Shown here: in pieces, positions 17,692-26,183 of the stretch
Layout: the number at the start of each line of letters is the position of its first letter
How positions within the stretch are numbered: position 1 is the stretch's first letter
Origin: Schaalia canis
Lineage (GTDB): Bacteria; Actinomycetota; Actinomycetes; Actinomycetales; Actinomycetaceae
Assembly: GCF_003858455.1 (NCBI RefSeq)
Contig: NZ_RQZF01000015.1
Span: 1 to 45,147 of the forward strand
DNA length: 45,147 nucleotides
Reading direction: 5' to 3'
Notes under the pieces: generated by a model
Told to the model about the DNA's origin: nothing
Seen by the model: the letters and a program-made list of their open reading frames with translations, nothing else
Databases searched by the model: none
Translations under genes and position numbers: made by a program

Positions 17692-18249
17692 GTGACCACT
17701 GCATTTGATGATGGCGCAACCACCCCCGATGGCCTGCCCGCAGACCAGCAGCCCGACCGTGAAACCTTGACCTGGCAGGGCTTTGGTGACGCTTCGCGTG
17801 AGCTGACAACCAGCATTGTCGAGTCAGGCTGGGTTCCCGACCTCATTATCGCGATCGCACGAGGCGGCCTGGTGCCCGCGGGTGCGATCTCCTACGCGAT
17901 GGGTGTCAAGGCAATCGGCACGATGAATGTCGAGTTCTACACCGGTGTTGGAGAGACCCTTGAAGAACCTGTGTTGCTCCCACCCCTGATGGACGTGTCG
18001 GCAATGGACGGCAAGCGCGTCCTTGTGGTTGATGACGTGGCGGATTCGGGTAAGACCCTGAAGATGGTCATGGACCTGATCGCAGAGCATGGCCTGTCCC
18101 TGGATGGTGAAACGACTGTGCGCGTTGAGGCTCGCAGCGCCGTCATCTACGAAAAGCCTCGCTCGATCATTCACCCGGACTATGTGTGGCGCGTGACTGA
18201 CAAGTGGATTAATTTCCCCTGGTCAACCCTGCCGGTGATTACTGCCTGA
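17692..18249 (+). CDS. Phosphoribosyltransferase, xanthine/guanine (Gpt)-like
   Basis: 185 aa. A type I PRTase fold is shown by ARGGLVPAG (57-64) and the PRPP loop VLVVDDVADSGKTL (110-123). The C-terminal PDYVWRVTDKWINFPW resembles the Gpt/XPRT family, where this part stacks on the purine. It would transfer ribose 5-phosphate from PRPP to xanthine or guanine in purine salvage, in the cytosol. The first 25 residues are extra and acidic. GTG start with AGGAG 5 bases upstream. It is monocistronic, between strong hairpins. The base specificity is inferred only. Confidence 0.83.
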   Translation: MTTAFDDGATTPDGLPADQQPDRETLTWQGFGDASRELTTSIVESGWVPDLIIAIARGGLVPAGAISYAMGVKAIGTMNVEFYTGVGETLEEPVLLPPLMDVSAMDGKRVLVVDDVADSGKTLKMVMDLIAEHGLSLDGETTVRVEARSAVIYEKPRSIIHPDYVWRVTDKWINFPWSTLPVITA

Positions 18250-18285
18250 GTACTTTACTTCCTGAGCATTTTACTGTCCTGGGCT

Positions 18286-18321
18286 GTGCCCCCCTGACTG
18301 CTTTCGCAGTCAGGGGGGCAC
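18286..18321. terminator. Rho-independent-like hairpin after the phosphoribosyltransferase
   Basis: Perfect 16-bp stem (18286-18301 with 18306-18321), loop TTTC, then CGTTTCCCC. It lies 37 bases after the stop at 18249. Downstream (18350-18385) the phrase TTTCGGGG recurs in a short direct-repeat tract of unknown meaning. Confidence 0.82.
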
Positions 18322-18460
18322 CGTTTCCCCCACTTCACGCTGGGGGTGATTACGGGGACTTTCGGGGTCATTTCGGGGATTTTCAGCCTTTCAGATTCAT
18401 TAGCCTTGAAGCAGGTCTGAGTTAACTACACGCGCTTCTTCTGGCATCAACGCTTTTTGG

Positions 18461-19201
18461 TTGAAGGTGCTTGCCCTGGTGTTCATGCTTGTCGACCATA
18501 TTCATAGCTACCTTCAGGTACTGCCTTCCTGGACGGGTTTAACCACCCGGTTTGTTGCCCCATTATTTGTCTTCTTCATTGTCGAAGGCTTCTTCCTCAC
18601 GCGTAATCGCAGGGCGTACGCCATTCGACTGTGGGTGGGTGCCCTGCTGATGCTCGCAGGGAATATGCTCATCAATTACGCCTTCAATAAAGTTGACCTT
18701 ACGACGGGGCAGATGAGTGTGTACTCGTTGCTTCAGGGGCACAATATCTTCTTCACTCTGGCACTCTTCTTCACAATGATGCAGGTCTTTGAGCGCATTT
18801 CACTGTCCTCAGGCCTTCAACGCGGGCTCTGGATTCTTGCTCTCGCGCCGCTCTTCCTGTTGACGCTCGTCGCAGAAGGCGGAATCCCCATGCTGCCAGT
18901 GTTCCTGATCTTCTTTTTCCTTCGCGGCCGCATTGGCGCGATCTACTCAGCAATTGCAGCGTGGGCGGGCCTGTTGTTTGCCTCCGAGCTCTACTCCTAC
19001 TTCTCCACAGAGCAAGTGGCTACCCTGTGGCAGTCACTGACTTTCAATAACTCTTTTGCTCTGGTAACGGTGTTGATCCCGCTTGCGTTCTATAACGGCC
19101 AGCGTGGCTCAAACTCGGCTTTCGCGAAGTGGATGTTCTACGTTTTCTATCCTCTGCATCTGTGGGTGCTGATGATCCTTAGTTACCTGTTCATCCGCTA
19201 G
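18461..19201 (+). CDS. TraX-family integral membrane protein
   Basis: 246 aa with about seven hydrophobic helices. The N-terminus KVLALVFMLVDHIHSY and FFIVEGFFLTRNRRAYAIRL match the TraX family (named after the F-plasmid pilin acetylase but widespread in chromosomes, related to membrane acyltransferases). The TTG at 18461 is the only start codon in the open frame (open from 18410), yet the family-like sequence appears to begin earlier (GINAFWLK, codons from 18443), where no ATG, GTG or TTG exists. So the real start is unclear: a rare start codon, or a lost upstream part. Its chromosomal role, perhaps modification of a surface polymer, is not known. It ends 20 bases from the convergent gene. 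Confidence 0.8.
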   Translation: MKVLALVFMLVDHIHSYLQVLPSWTGLTTRFVAPLFVFFIVEGFFLTRNRRAYAIRLWVGALLMLAGNMLINYAFNKVDLTTGQMSVYSLLQGHNIFFTLALFFTMMQVFERISLSSGLQRGLWILALAPLFLLTLVAEGGIPMLPVFLIFFFLRGRIGAIYSAIAAWAGLLFASELYSYFSTEQVATLWQSLTFNNSFALVTVLIPLAFYNGQRGSNSAFAKWMFYVFYPLHLWVLMILSYLFIR

Positions 19202-19221
19202 GCCGCGCGCCCTACCCCGGG

Positions 19222-20364
19222 TCAGCTCCCACCAAACCACGCATTCCAGTAGGCGTAGAAGTTGAGGTTGCCCCAGGCGGAGCATTCGTCCCCCTGTCCG
19301 GCAAGTGCAGCCGCGTTGGGTTGGTAGGGCGTGTAGTTGTAAAGGTTGGCGGTGGCCTGGTTGGTGATGGCAACAGTGTCAGCACCGCATTGACCAGAAG
19401 GATGGTAGGACACGGGGGCACTGGCACCCGCTTGGAAGGTGTAGCGGTGAGGAATGATCCGGTACATCTGGAATTGGCGGGCCGCGTAATACACCTGTTT
19501 GGTGAGCCCCGCGTAGTTGGCGTCACATTCGGCCCCGTCAGGACAGGAGTATCCCATAGCCGAGGCGTAGCGGTAGGGAGCAAGCCCGGAGCCAGAGGCA
19601 GTAATGAGTCCCTGCTCTTTTTGGAGGACGACGAGCAGCACCTGCGGGTTGATTTCGCAGGCTTGGGCGGCTGCGTAGATGAGGTCGGCGGCACTGGCCC
19701 CCTGGGGCAGGTTCATGGCCCAGCAAAAATCGTCCTCGGGGAAGGAGGCGTCAGCCTCGGCCTGCCAGTCGGCTAGGCAGGGGGTGTCACCGGGGGTGCA
19801 CCCTGCGTTCCAGGTGGTGATAAAGCTGGCAATGTCGTCGCGGCTCATGGCCGCGGTATTGTAAAAGTCGGCGTCGGAGATGATGGTGCCCGGGTCAAAT
19901 CCGGCATAGCTGAGGGTGGGGGTCTGCGGGCCGGAGTCGCCTTCAGGGTGGGGCGTGCTGTAGTCGGCGGCTGGGCGTGAGCCTAGGAGTGCGATAAGGA
20001 TGGCGACTAAGGCCCACACGAGGAGCAGTCCCACCACGATGACGCCGAAGAAGACGACGCAGCCTCGTGCGGGTGTCGATTGACGAGGCCGCCGCCGTGT
20101 TTGTCGAGGGCGACTCTGTGCACTCTGGCGTTGAGCCGAGTGGTAGTGGGCAGCGCGACGCTGAGTCATGTGTTCCTGAGCCTCATGCTGCTGAGCTCCT
20201 TGCCTTTGTGGTCTTTGCGTCCGTTGTGCCGGACTCTGACGCGTGTGCCCCTGCTGTACCTGCGTTGGCTCCGATGGAGGGCGCTGCGCGTGGCCCCCGC
20301 TTCGCTGGGCACCAGCGGAGCGGGGGCGAGGACGAGGCGAGTAGCCCGACTGATTATTACTCAT
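19222..20364 (-). CDS. Membrane-anchored extracellular protein with lysozyme-like KEQG motif
   Basis: 380 aa. A long Gln/Arg-rich cytoplasmic tail (1-100), one transmembrane helix (102-128), then an extracellular domain (about 160-380). The domain belongs to a family common in Actinobacteria and often loosely called hemagglutinin: ISDADFYN, MSRDDIASFI, VLLVVLQKEQGLI (Glu250), GYSCPDGAECD, YYAARQFQMY, SYHPSGQCGADTVAITNQATANLYNY, and CSAWGNLNFYAYWNAWFG. The LQKEQG helix looks like the catalytic-Glu helix of lytic transglycosylases, so a muralytic role is possible but unproven. Several Cys pairs suggest disulfides. It lies 24 bases downstream of the tyrosine phosphatase gene and is probably cotranscribed. 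Confidence 0.75.
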   Translation of the reverse strand: MSNNQSGYSPRPRPRSAGAQRSGGHAQRPPSEPTQVQQGHTRQSPAQRTQRPQRQGAQQHEAQEHMTQRRAAHYHSAQRQSAQSRPRQTRRRPRQSTPARGCVVFFGVIVVGLLLVWALVAILIALLGSRPAADYSTPHPEGDSGPQTPTLSYAGFDPGTIISDADFYNTAAMSRDDIASFITTWNAGCTPGDTPCLADWQAEADASFPEDDFCWAMNLPQGASAADLIYAAAQACEINPQVLLVVLQKEQGLITASGSGLAPYRYASAMGYSCPDGAECDANYAGLTKQVYYAARQFQMYRIIPHRYTFQAGASAPVSYHPSGQCGADTVAITNQATANLYNYTPYQPNAAALAGQGDECSAWGNLNFYAYWNAWFGGS

Positions 20365-20388
20365 CGGCGCAGGTTGGTAGCAGGAGTG

Positions 20389-20922
20389 TTAGCGGTTCAG
20401 TGCCTGGCGAATATGGTCGATAATCTGCGGTGTTGCTCGTTCAACAACATCCAGGGTGTCAAGGAAATCCTCATGCCCGCCGTACCAGGGGTCGGGTACG
20501 TCCATGTCACCGGCACTAGAGTGCGGGTCGAAAGATCGGAACATGCGAATATCCACGGTGGAGCGGTCGCCAACTTCACCGTTTTCGAGGCGCTCCACTC
20601 CCGCCATGTCAGCGAGGCGAACCAGGTTGGAGCGGTGGTGGCCGGTCATCGCAAGAATCAGGTCCCAGTCTCCGACCTCGTGGGGGCGAATTTGGCGGGC
20701 GCTGTGCGGGTGAACGGTGTAGCCGGCGTCACGCAAGACTCGGGCGGCGCGGCGGTCAATGGGGTTACCCTGCTCTTCGTTGGACACTCCAGCCGAGTCA
20801 ACGACGACATCCAGGTTTTCTCCGTCACGACGCAGGTCAGTGAGGGCCTGCTGGAGGACTTGATGAGCCATTGTGGAGCGGCAAATATTGCCGGTGCACA
20901 CCATGAGGATACGGAAGGTCAT
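20389..20922 (-). CDS. Low-molecular-weight protein-tyrosine phosphatase
   Basis: 177 aa. The P-loop VCTGNICRS (CX5R: Cys9, Arg15) lies at the N-terminus and the general-acid loop DVPDPWYGG carries Asp144, as in the family. These cytosolic enzymes dephosphorylate protein tyrosines; in Gram-positives they often reverse BY-kinase signalling in polysaccharide export. No BY-kinase is in this window. No ribosome site precedes the ATG, but CATAAT (plus-strand 20930-20935) lies 7 bases upstream, so the mRNA may be leaderless. The next gene downstream encodes the KEQG surface protein, which suggests a link to the envelope. Confidence 0.93.
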   Translation of the reverse strand: MTFRILMVCTGNICRSTMAHQVLQQALTDLRRDGENLDVVVDSAGVSNEEQGNPIDRRAARVLRDAGYTVHPHSARQIRPHEVGDWDLILAMTGHHRSNLVRLADMAGVERLENGEVGDRSTVDIRMFRSFDPHSSAGDMDVPDPWYGGHEDFLDTLDVVERATPQIIDHIRQALNR

Positions 20923-21017
20923 ACTGAATATTATGGGCTACTAGCCGTAGCTACCCCTCACGATCCGACAGTGGTTGGCGATGATTCTTTCCGGCAGGCG
21001 GAGTACGAGGCAAGATG

Positions 21018-21695
21018 CTATTTCTCGATGAGCATGCGAGCAGAGGTAAGAACGTTAAGCATGTCCATCATGAGCTGTTCATAGTCGTAATAAATATGAC
21101 CATTATCAACGACAGTCCCACCCAGGCGCTCTACCGCTCGATCAACCGCCTGATGAACTGCACCCGACTGATCCTCACGGTACTCCGTTGATACCATCCC
21201 CAAGCGCCCAGAATCAATGAAGAAGGTGAAGCCAGGTGCGGCAGACAGGACTTGGGACAAGGGAGAGAATACCTTGGCGAGCTGTCCGCAGTTGAGGGCC
21301 GACCGCCAGCGAACATCGTGAGTGTCACGTGGAATCACAATGACGATATTCTCCCAGTTGAGGGGGCATTCAATCCACGCCCAGGGGTGTTGGAAGAGTG
21401 TATTCGCGTCCCCACGTCGTGCGTTGTATTGAAAGACACCAAGCGTGAAGGGGAATCCCCTATGGTTTCCTGACGTGACCCAAATATTCTGGCCTTTCTT
21501 GCTGTCAGTAAAAGGCCGGAAGTTGTATGCGTCCGTGAGTGAGGAGTCAACATCCCCGTGATACGTCCACCCTCGCGATTGTGCCCACTTGAGACGCATG
21601 CTTTCGTAGGCGCGTCGTTGCTGTCGGAGCCATTGAGCTCCGACAACAACGACAACAGCAATCACAACAAGGTAGAGCGCCTGATCCCAGGACAT
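21018..21695 (-). CDS. Hypothetical membrane-anchored protein
   Basis: 225 aa. One hydrophobic helix at 6-23 (ALYLVVIAVVVVVGAQWL) is followed by a cytoplasmic-type soluble region beginning RQQRRAYESMRLKWAQSRGWTY and containing FPFTLGVFQYNARRG and WIECPLNWENIVIVIPRD. The last 40 residues hold HIYYDYEQLMMDMLNVLTSARMLIE. The layout (N-terminal helix plus globular beta-rich domain that begins with a trip through a 'W.y..' segment) resembles actinobacterial DUF3137-like or similar hypothetical proteins, but I do not recognise a specific family. It follows the choice-of-anchor L gene on the same strand with a 30-base gap and may be cotranscribed. Confidence 0.65.
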   Translation of the reverse strand: MSWDQALYLVVIAVVVVVGAQWLRQQRRAYESMRLKWAQSRGWTYHGDVDSSLTDAYNFRPFTDSKKGQNIWVTSGNHRGFPFTLGVFQYNARRGDANTLFQHPWAWIECPLNWENIVIVIPRDTHDVRWRSALNCGQLAKVFSPLSQVLSAAPGFTFFIDSGRLGMVSTEYREDQSGAVHQAVDRAVERLGGTVVDNGHIYYDYEQLMMDMLNVLTSARMLIEK

Positions 21696-21725
21696 CGTCT
21701 GCGTTTCCTCGTTGCTTCAGAGGTC

Positions 21726-24113
21726 TTACTCGGACCAGATACCGCGGTCAAGCAAAGCGATGGCAGAATCAAGGACGCCGTCACTGGTGTCGGCGAGTTT
21801 GATAACAACCGTTGCTTTCTGACCGGGAGTAACTGGAACCGAGCAAGTGAGTGGAACAGTGATGCCATCCATTGATGTCCCGTATCCGGCCTGACCACCC
21901 TGATTGTCAATAAAGTATTGCGCGTTCGACACAGCATTGATTGTGTTGACAGAGACAGGGGTGTTTGTTCCGGGTACGAATGCGCAGTTCTTTCCATTGA
22001 CGGAAATCTGCATAACATCATTGAATATTGAGCCAACATACTCGGGGTACTCTTCACTAGCGAAGGCATACCGAACCTTTAGCGTAGATCCCGTTGGGAT
22101 GACTGTGACCTTGTAACTCACTGCATCGTGAGTAGGATGTCCTGCGTAAGCACTCAGTTCAGGGTCCCCAGGAAGGTTCAGTTCGGTGCTGGCAACGGAG
22201 GAAGGAGAGCCTACGGCGTCCTTGATACGCCCGGTACTCAACACCCAGGTTTCCTGGCCGGGCACGAAGCCTTCAACACGGCCCCACTGTTCCGATGAGC
22301 CTGTGGTCTCAGCGGTATCTTTGCTCACACCGTCACCGAGCACATCATTCGATACGTCAGGGGTTTCGCAACCGGCAGGAAAACTCCACGGGCCACCTAG
22401 AGCAACGCTTCCCTTGAGGAGCTCCCATGAAGCTTCAGCATTCAAGAAAGTGAACCATGCCTTAGCGGTCAACTTCAGTGCTGCTTCTGCCGAAGCTCCC
22501 ACTGTGGCACATGCCTTCAAGCCCTTTTCAGGCGCAGCAACAGTGAACTTTGCCTCGGCCTTCAACAGAGCGACTTCACCGGAGATTCCTGCGACAGCGC
22601 CGACGTTGGAATTACCAACGCCGGGACCAAAAGTGAGGGAGCCACCAAGTTTGACAGTTAAGGAACCGCCTCCACTGTGAGTGGGGGTGAGGGAGGTGCT
22701 TTCATTGATCCTCTTGACGTCGAGATGGTTGCCGTCGGCGCCGATTCTGAGTTTGGCATCGAAACCGGTGGTTGCTGTCACACCGACGTTTTGAGCCGTG
22801 TAGTTGCCCTCAACCTTAACCTCTGCAGTGGGTTCGAAGACGAGCATGGTGGGGACGCCGGCGATGAGGAAGCTCTTTGTCACCTTCTTCAGGGCTTCGG
22901 GCGCACATGTACCGGAGGCCTTGACGGCAACATCCGCGCGACCTGTCGCAGTGAGGGCCACGTAGGTATCGATCTGGATTTCAGTGGGGAACATCCACTT
23001 GTACTTGTCCAGCTTGTGGTTAAAGTGCGCAACAGGCTTTACTTCGGGCTGAAAATCAACGGATACTTCCCCACCTGGCTCGAAACAGCTCAGTATCGGG
23101 TTGCTCCCCGTGTTCGGCAGCTTTGTCGGCTTTTTTCGTGGCGTCGGGAAGATCGTTTCACTCCCCCCATGGTCCTCCGGATCCCGATCTTTCGGCTTGT
23201 CAGGCGTGAGGTTGGGGGTGTCCTCAACTACAGGGTAGTCCCTGGATTCCAGGTTGAGGAATGCGAGGGCATCAGAGTAGCCACCGGCCACCAACTCGAC
23301 CTGTGAGCCGTCAGGGGAGATTGATGCAACGGTTCCAACGAAACCACCCGGAAGGTCGTCAGAGACGGGGACGACAACGCCGGCGCCAAGCAGGGGTAGT
23401 CGCAAGTCCACTGGCCACTGGACGACGAGGTTGTCGTTGAGCGCTTCCCAGGCAGGCGTTGCGGTGAGGAAGGTCGACGCGTAGTCGCGCACGAATGCCA
23501 TGCTCATCTCGGCGTTTTCGTCAGAAGTGCCGAGAATGAGCGAGTATGCGGCCTGTCCATCCTGGAAGAGCGTATAGGCGTAAGTGGTGCCGGGGGTAAG
23601 CCCAGAATCGGAGGCAACCCCATTTCCGACAGTTACGCTCACACCTTGATCGGTACTTGTGGGCGCAATCTCACCTTCTTGGCGCCGTACTTGGATGTTT
23701 CCTTGTCCTCCCGTCCACGCCAGGCTGACTTCAGTGTCGCTGAGAGTGGTGACCTCAACGTCTTGAACCCCTTCTGCGAGCGCCCATGTCAGTTCGACGG
23801 ATGTAGCGTCTTTGCTGATTTTTGTCAGCTCAGGGGTGGTGAGGGTATAACGCTTACCTGCCCAGAGAACAGCGGGGGCGTTGAGTATGTAGTCACCTCG
23901 CGGCAGTTCGAGAGTTTGCGATGGAGCATTTCCCGGTTTTGCCAGAACGTTCTTGCCTTCTCCAATCGCCTCTGCAAGGACGGGCACGCCGATAGGCGCG
24001 TTAAGCTGGACTGTAATACTGTCCAATGGGTCAGCTGCGTGTGCGGGGACAAGTGACGCCGACAGCACAACTGCAATACCGCTGACGAATGCAGCTAGCT
24101 TTTTTGCAATCAT
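21726..24113 (-). CDS. Large secreted protein with C-terminal choice-of-anchor L domain
   Basis: 795 aa. Signal peptide (hydrophobic 7-25, cleavage after AHA). The N-terminal half has a fibronectin-like or Ig-like beta region (about 100-195), a Pro/Lys-rich linker (about 300-335) with an internal LPNTG, and a beta-rich Ala/Lys region (about 345-600). Residues about 610-795 match the choice-of-anchor L domain: RYAFASEEYPEYVGSIFNDVM, CAFVPGTNTPVSVNTIN, FIDN, and DSAIALLD. Members of that domain usually carry some C-terminal sorting signal; here the protein ends at GIWSE with none. The start has AAAGGTGA upstream. It is divergent from the sortase gene. It is probably an adhesin or surface-layer component. 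Confidence 0.8.
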   Translation of the reverse strand: MIAKKLAAFVSGIAVVLSASLVPAHAADPLDSITVQLNAPIGVPVLAEAIGEGKNVLAKPGNAPSQTLELPRGDYILNAPAVLWAGKRYTLTTPELTKISKDATSVELTWALAEGVQDVEVTTLSDTEVSLAWTGGQGNIQVRRQEGEIAPTSTDQGVSVTVGNGVASDSGLTPGTTYAYTLFQDGQAAYSLILGTSDENAEMSMAFVRDYASTFLTATPAWEALNDNLVVQWPVDLRLPLLGAGVVVPVSDDLPGGFVGTVASISPDGSQVELVAGGYSDALAFLNLESRDYPVVEDTPNLTPDKPKDRDPEDHGGSETIFPTPRKKPTKLPNTGSNPILSCFEPGGEVSVDFQPEVKPVAHFNHKLDKYKWMFPTEIQIDTYVALTATGRADVAVKASGTCAPEALKKVTKSFLIAGVPTMLVFEPTAEVKVEGNYTAQNVGVTATTGFDAKLRIGADGNHLDVKRINESTSLTPTHSGGGSLTVKLGGSLTFGPGVGNSNVGAVAGISGEVALLKAEAKFTVAAPEKGLKACATVGASAEAALKLTAKAWFTFLNAEASWELLKGSVALGGPWSFPAGCETPDVSNDVLGDGVSKDTAETTGSSEQWGRVEGFVPGQETWVLSTGRIKDAVGSPSSVASTELNLPGDPELSAYAGHPTHDAVSYKVTVIPTGSTLKVRYAFASEEYPEYVGSIFNDVMQISVNGKNCAFVPGTNTPVSVNTINAVSNAQYFIDNQGGQAGYGTSMDGITVPLTCSVPVTPGQKATVVIKLADTSDGVLDSAIALLDRGIWSE

Positions 24114-24369
24114 TGCTCACCTTTGGGATCGAAAATGCACAGTTGCACAACAAATCTATCCGATCTCGGCACATATCTCTCAAGTTTGAAAACCTATTTT
24201 TCGCACTCTTTCGACAAAATAATCCCCAATATTAGTCAAATCCGAGCATACATACTTCTTCATACCCCAAGACCGATACACTCACTCCAAATCAAGGACG
24301 TAAGGGGAAGCTGCGTGATAGAAATAGCCTCCAGAGACTCCTGTATCCCATGAGCAGAGACTTAGCACA
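24114..24369. promoter_or_regulatory. AT-rich divergent intergenic region between the anchor-L gene and the sortase
   Basis: 256 bases, clearly richer in A+T than the surrounding genes. It must hold promoters for both directions, but I see no hexamer pair good enough to name. No RNA gene or strong repeat is visible. Confidence 0.35.
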
Positions 24370-25191
24370 ATGACTGAAACTAATACACACCCCGAATTCT
24401 CCACTGCATCAGAAAAGCCTCAAGCGGCTACCTCTCACAAACATTCACTCATCATCGGAATTGCCATTATCGCCATTTCGGCACTTGTTATTGCAGTACT
24501 GGCCTACTTCTATCGGGGACAGGACGCCGACTCTCCACTCACCGCCGCATCCCGTCAATCTGCCCAAAGCAATGCTGGTGACCCTCCTCAGAGCGCATCC
24601 CCCGAAGACATCCTTGAGGCCGCTAAAGCTGCTGGCTGCAACCTCACCCCACAAGAGATTCTCGACCCCACACGTTTCACGATGGTTCGCGACACACGCG
24701 CTTTGACCATGATGTCTCTGAGTCGCGACGAAAGCGACGCCGCCGGAGCTCCTCCCATCTCTGAGGGATATACCGTTGGATGGTTCAATGAGGGCCCCAA
24801 ACTTGGATCCACTCAAGGAAAAGCGGTCCTCACCAGCCACACCTACTTCACCGGCACCGCCCTCGGAAATGAACTCAATAATGGCTTATGGTCACGCGGT
24901 GACATTATCAAGGTCGAAGACAGCAATGGAAATAACGCCTGCTACGTTTACCGTGACAACGCACATATTCTCGTGGAGAACTACGACCCCGAGTCCTCCA
25001 TCGTCTACGACGAGGGAAATTCCCCGATGTTTGCCATGGTTGTCTGCTCAGACTGGGATGAGCATGGCAACCCCCTTGGCCGCATGATCTACTACGCCGA
25101 CCTCATCACCGAGCACTACCCCAAACAGCCTCCGCTCTCCGACCACCTCACTGATGCCAGCCGATCTGCAGAGGCCACCGAATCGGAGTGA
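24370..25191 (+). CDS. Sortase, class E/F type
   Basis: 273 aa. A Ser/Thr/His-rich cytoplasmic N-terminus, one transmembrane helix (about 26-47), a linker, then a sortase beta-barrel. The catalytic triad is visible: His157 in LTSHTYF, Cys226 in VVCSDW and Arg238 in LGRMIYYA. Single-pass, N-in sortases of this type in Actinobacteria attach LPxTG/LAxTG proteins to peptidoglycan. Candidate substrates in the window are the fucosidase (LASTG, out of frame) and the GH10 xylanase (IAKTG). It is divergent from the choice-of-anchor L gene, which may be its partner. VVCS replaces the more usual TLxTC pattern, and the acidic C-terminal tail is unusual. Confidence 0.82.
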   Translation: MTETNTHPEFSTASEKPQAATSHKHSLIIGIAIIAISALVIAVLAYFYRGQDADSPLTAASRQSAQSNAGDPPQSASPEDILEAAKAAGCNLTPQEILDPTRFTMVRDTRALTMMSLSRDESDAAGAPPISEGYTVGWFNEGPKLGSTQGKAVLTSHTYFTGTALGNELNNGLWSRGDIIKVEDSNGNNACYVYRDNAHILVENYDPESSIVYDEGNSPMFAMVVCSDWDEHGNPLGRMIYYADLITEHYPKQPPLSDHLTDASRSAEATESE

Positions 25192-25210
25192 GTGTCGAGC
25201 AGAACAACAA

Positions 25211-25241
25211 GAGCTCCCGAGTCCTACGGACTCGGGAGCTC
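25211..25241. terminator. Bidirectional hairpin between sortase and mtnN
   Basis: Perfect 14-bp stem (25211-25224 with 25228-25241, GAGCTCCCGAGTCC) with a 3-base spacer between convergent genes ending at 25191 and 25259. There is no strong T-run. Confidence 0.75.
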
Positions 25242-25258
25242 CGTGGCTCATACCCTCC

Positions 25259-26011
25259 TCAGATCCCCAAGAAGGCAACAACCGCATCGTAGGAGTGGCG
25301 GGCGGCGTCCTCGCCATTCATGTGGAAGGCCTCATCTGAACCCGCACCACACAGGTCAGACACGGCGCGCAAGCACACCCAATCCACGCCCATGCCATAG
25401 CAAACCTGAGCGGAAGCAACCGTTTCCATGTCGGTGCCGATCGCATCGGGGAAACGCGAACGGATACCGGGCACGACCTGTTCGGAGGCAAAGGAATCAC
25501 CCGAGACAATCCGGCCCACCATCACCGGATGAGGGCTGACTTCACGCAGGTGGTCGAGCTTGGCGACGGTGGTGGGGTGCGTGCGGTAATCAACCGGCAT
25601 CCTGGGGATCTGCCCCATTTCGTAGCCGAAAACGGTGACATCAGCATCGTTGTAGATCGCGGTAGTGCCACCGGTGATCTCTCCGACGTTGATGTCGACA
25701 TGCAGGCCACCAATAGTTCCTGCAGCAATAAACAGTTCAGGGTCAACCAGGCTGAGCGCACGAGAGGTAGCATTCGCCGCATTAACCAGGCCAATACCGG
25801 AGGTCACGACGAGGACGCTCTTCCCGGCGAGGGTGCCCAGGGCGAAGGTCTGCTGGTGCAGGTCCTCATCGCCGACGCGAAGAATCTGCACCTCAGAGGC
25901 GCCATCAACAGGGATGAGGGCCTCCATGAAGGGGGCAGCCTCCATGTCCATTGCGCATTGAATGACGGCGTCGACGGCGGTGCGCTCAGGCAGGGCGGGG
26001 AGGGTGAGCAT
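25259..26011 (-). CDS. mtnN: 5'-methylthioadenosine/S-adenosylhomocysteine nucleosidase
   Basis: 250 aa. It cleaves adenine from SAH (and MTA), giving S-ribosylhomocysteine for LuxS. Diagnostic parts are AMDMEAAPF (Glu24), the GIGLVNAANATSRAL and FIAAGTIGGLH segments, GTDMETVAS (Glu196) and AVSDLCG (Asp219), matching the catalytic Glu/Asp pattern of the MTAN/PNP family. It is about 20 residues longer than E. coli Pfs, mainly at the N-terminus. GGAG lies 5 bases before the ATG. It follows luxS on the same strand with a 172-base gap that contains a hairpin, so it may be partly co-expressed. Confidence 0.92.
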   Translation of the reverse strand: MLTLPALPERTAVDAVIQCAMDMEAAPFMEALIPVDGASEVQILRVGDEDLHQQTFALGTLAGKSVLVVTSGIGLVNAANATSRALSLVDPELFIAAGTIGGLHVDINVGEITGGTTAIYNDADVTVFGYEMGQIPRMPVDYRTHPTTVAKLDHLREVSPHPVMVGRIVSGDSFASEQVVPGIRSRFPDAIGTDMETVASAQVCYGMGVDWVCLRAVSDLCGAGSDEAFHMNGEDAARHSYDAVVAFLGI

Positions 26012-26150
26012 AGGAACTCCATTGGTGAGAGGTCAGGAGGCGAAAGGGGGTCTGTGGCAGCAAGGATGCGAAACACCCGAATGTCAGGTATTCACATGGC
26101 GCAAGCGCGACAGCAAGGACCTGCGCGACAGAGGAACGTCAACAGCGGCG

Positions 26151-26176
26151 TGCCTGCGCACCGGGGTGCGCAGGCA
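26151..26176. terminator. Hairpin between luxS and mtnN
   Basis: TGCCTGCGCACC (26151-26162) and GGTGCGCAGGCA (26165-26176) are perfect complements, 8 bases past the luxS stop on the minus strand. No T-run follows, so it may be an attenuator or processing site rather than a full stop. Confidence 0.65.
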
Positions 26177-26183
26177 ACGACTT

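Noticed and set aside
20080-21084. Open frame opposite the phosphatase and KEQG genes (334 aa)
   Set aside because: It runs antisense to two genes with strong motifs and shows none itself.
23106-23120. LPNTG sorting motif in the choice-of-anchor L protein
   Set aside because: It lies mid-protein (about residue 332) with no following hydrophobic segment or basic tail, so it is not a functional sorting signal in this position.
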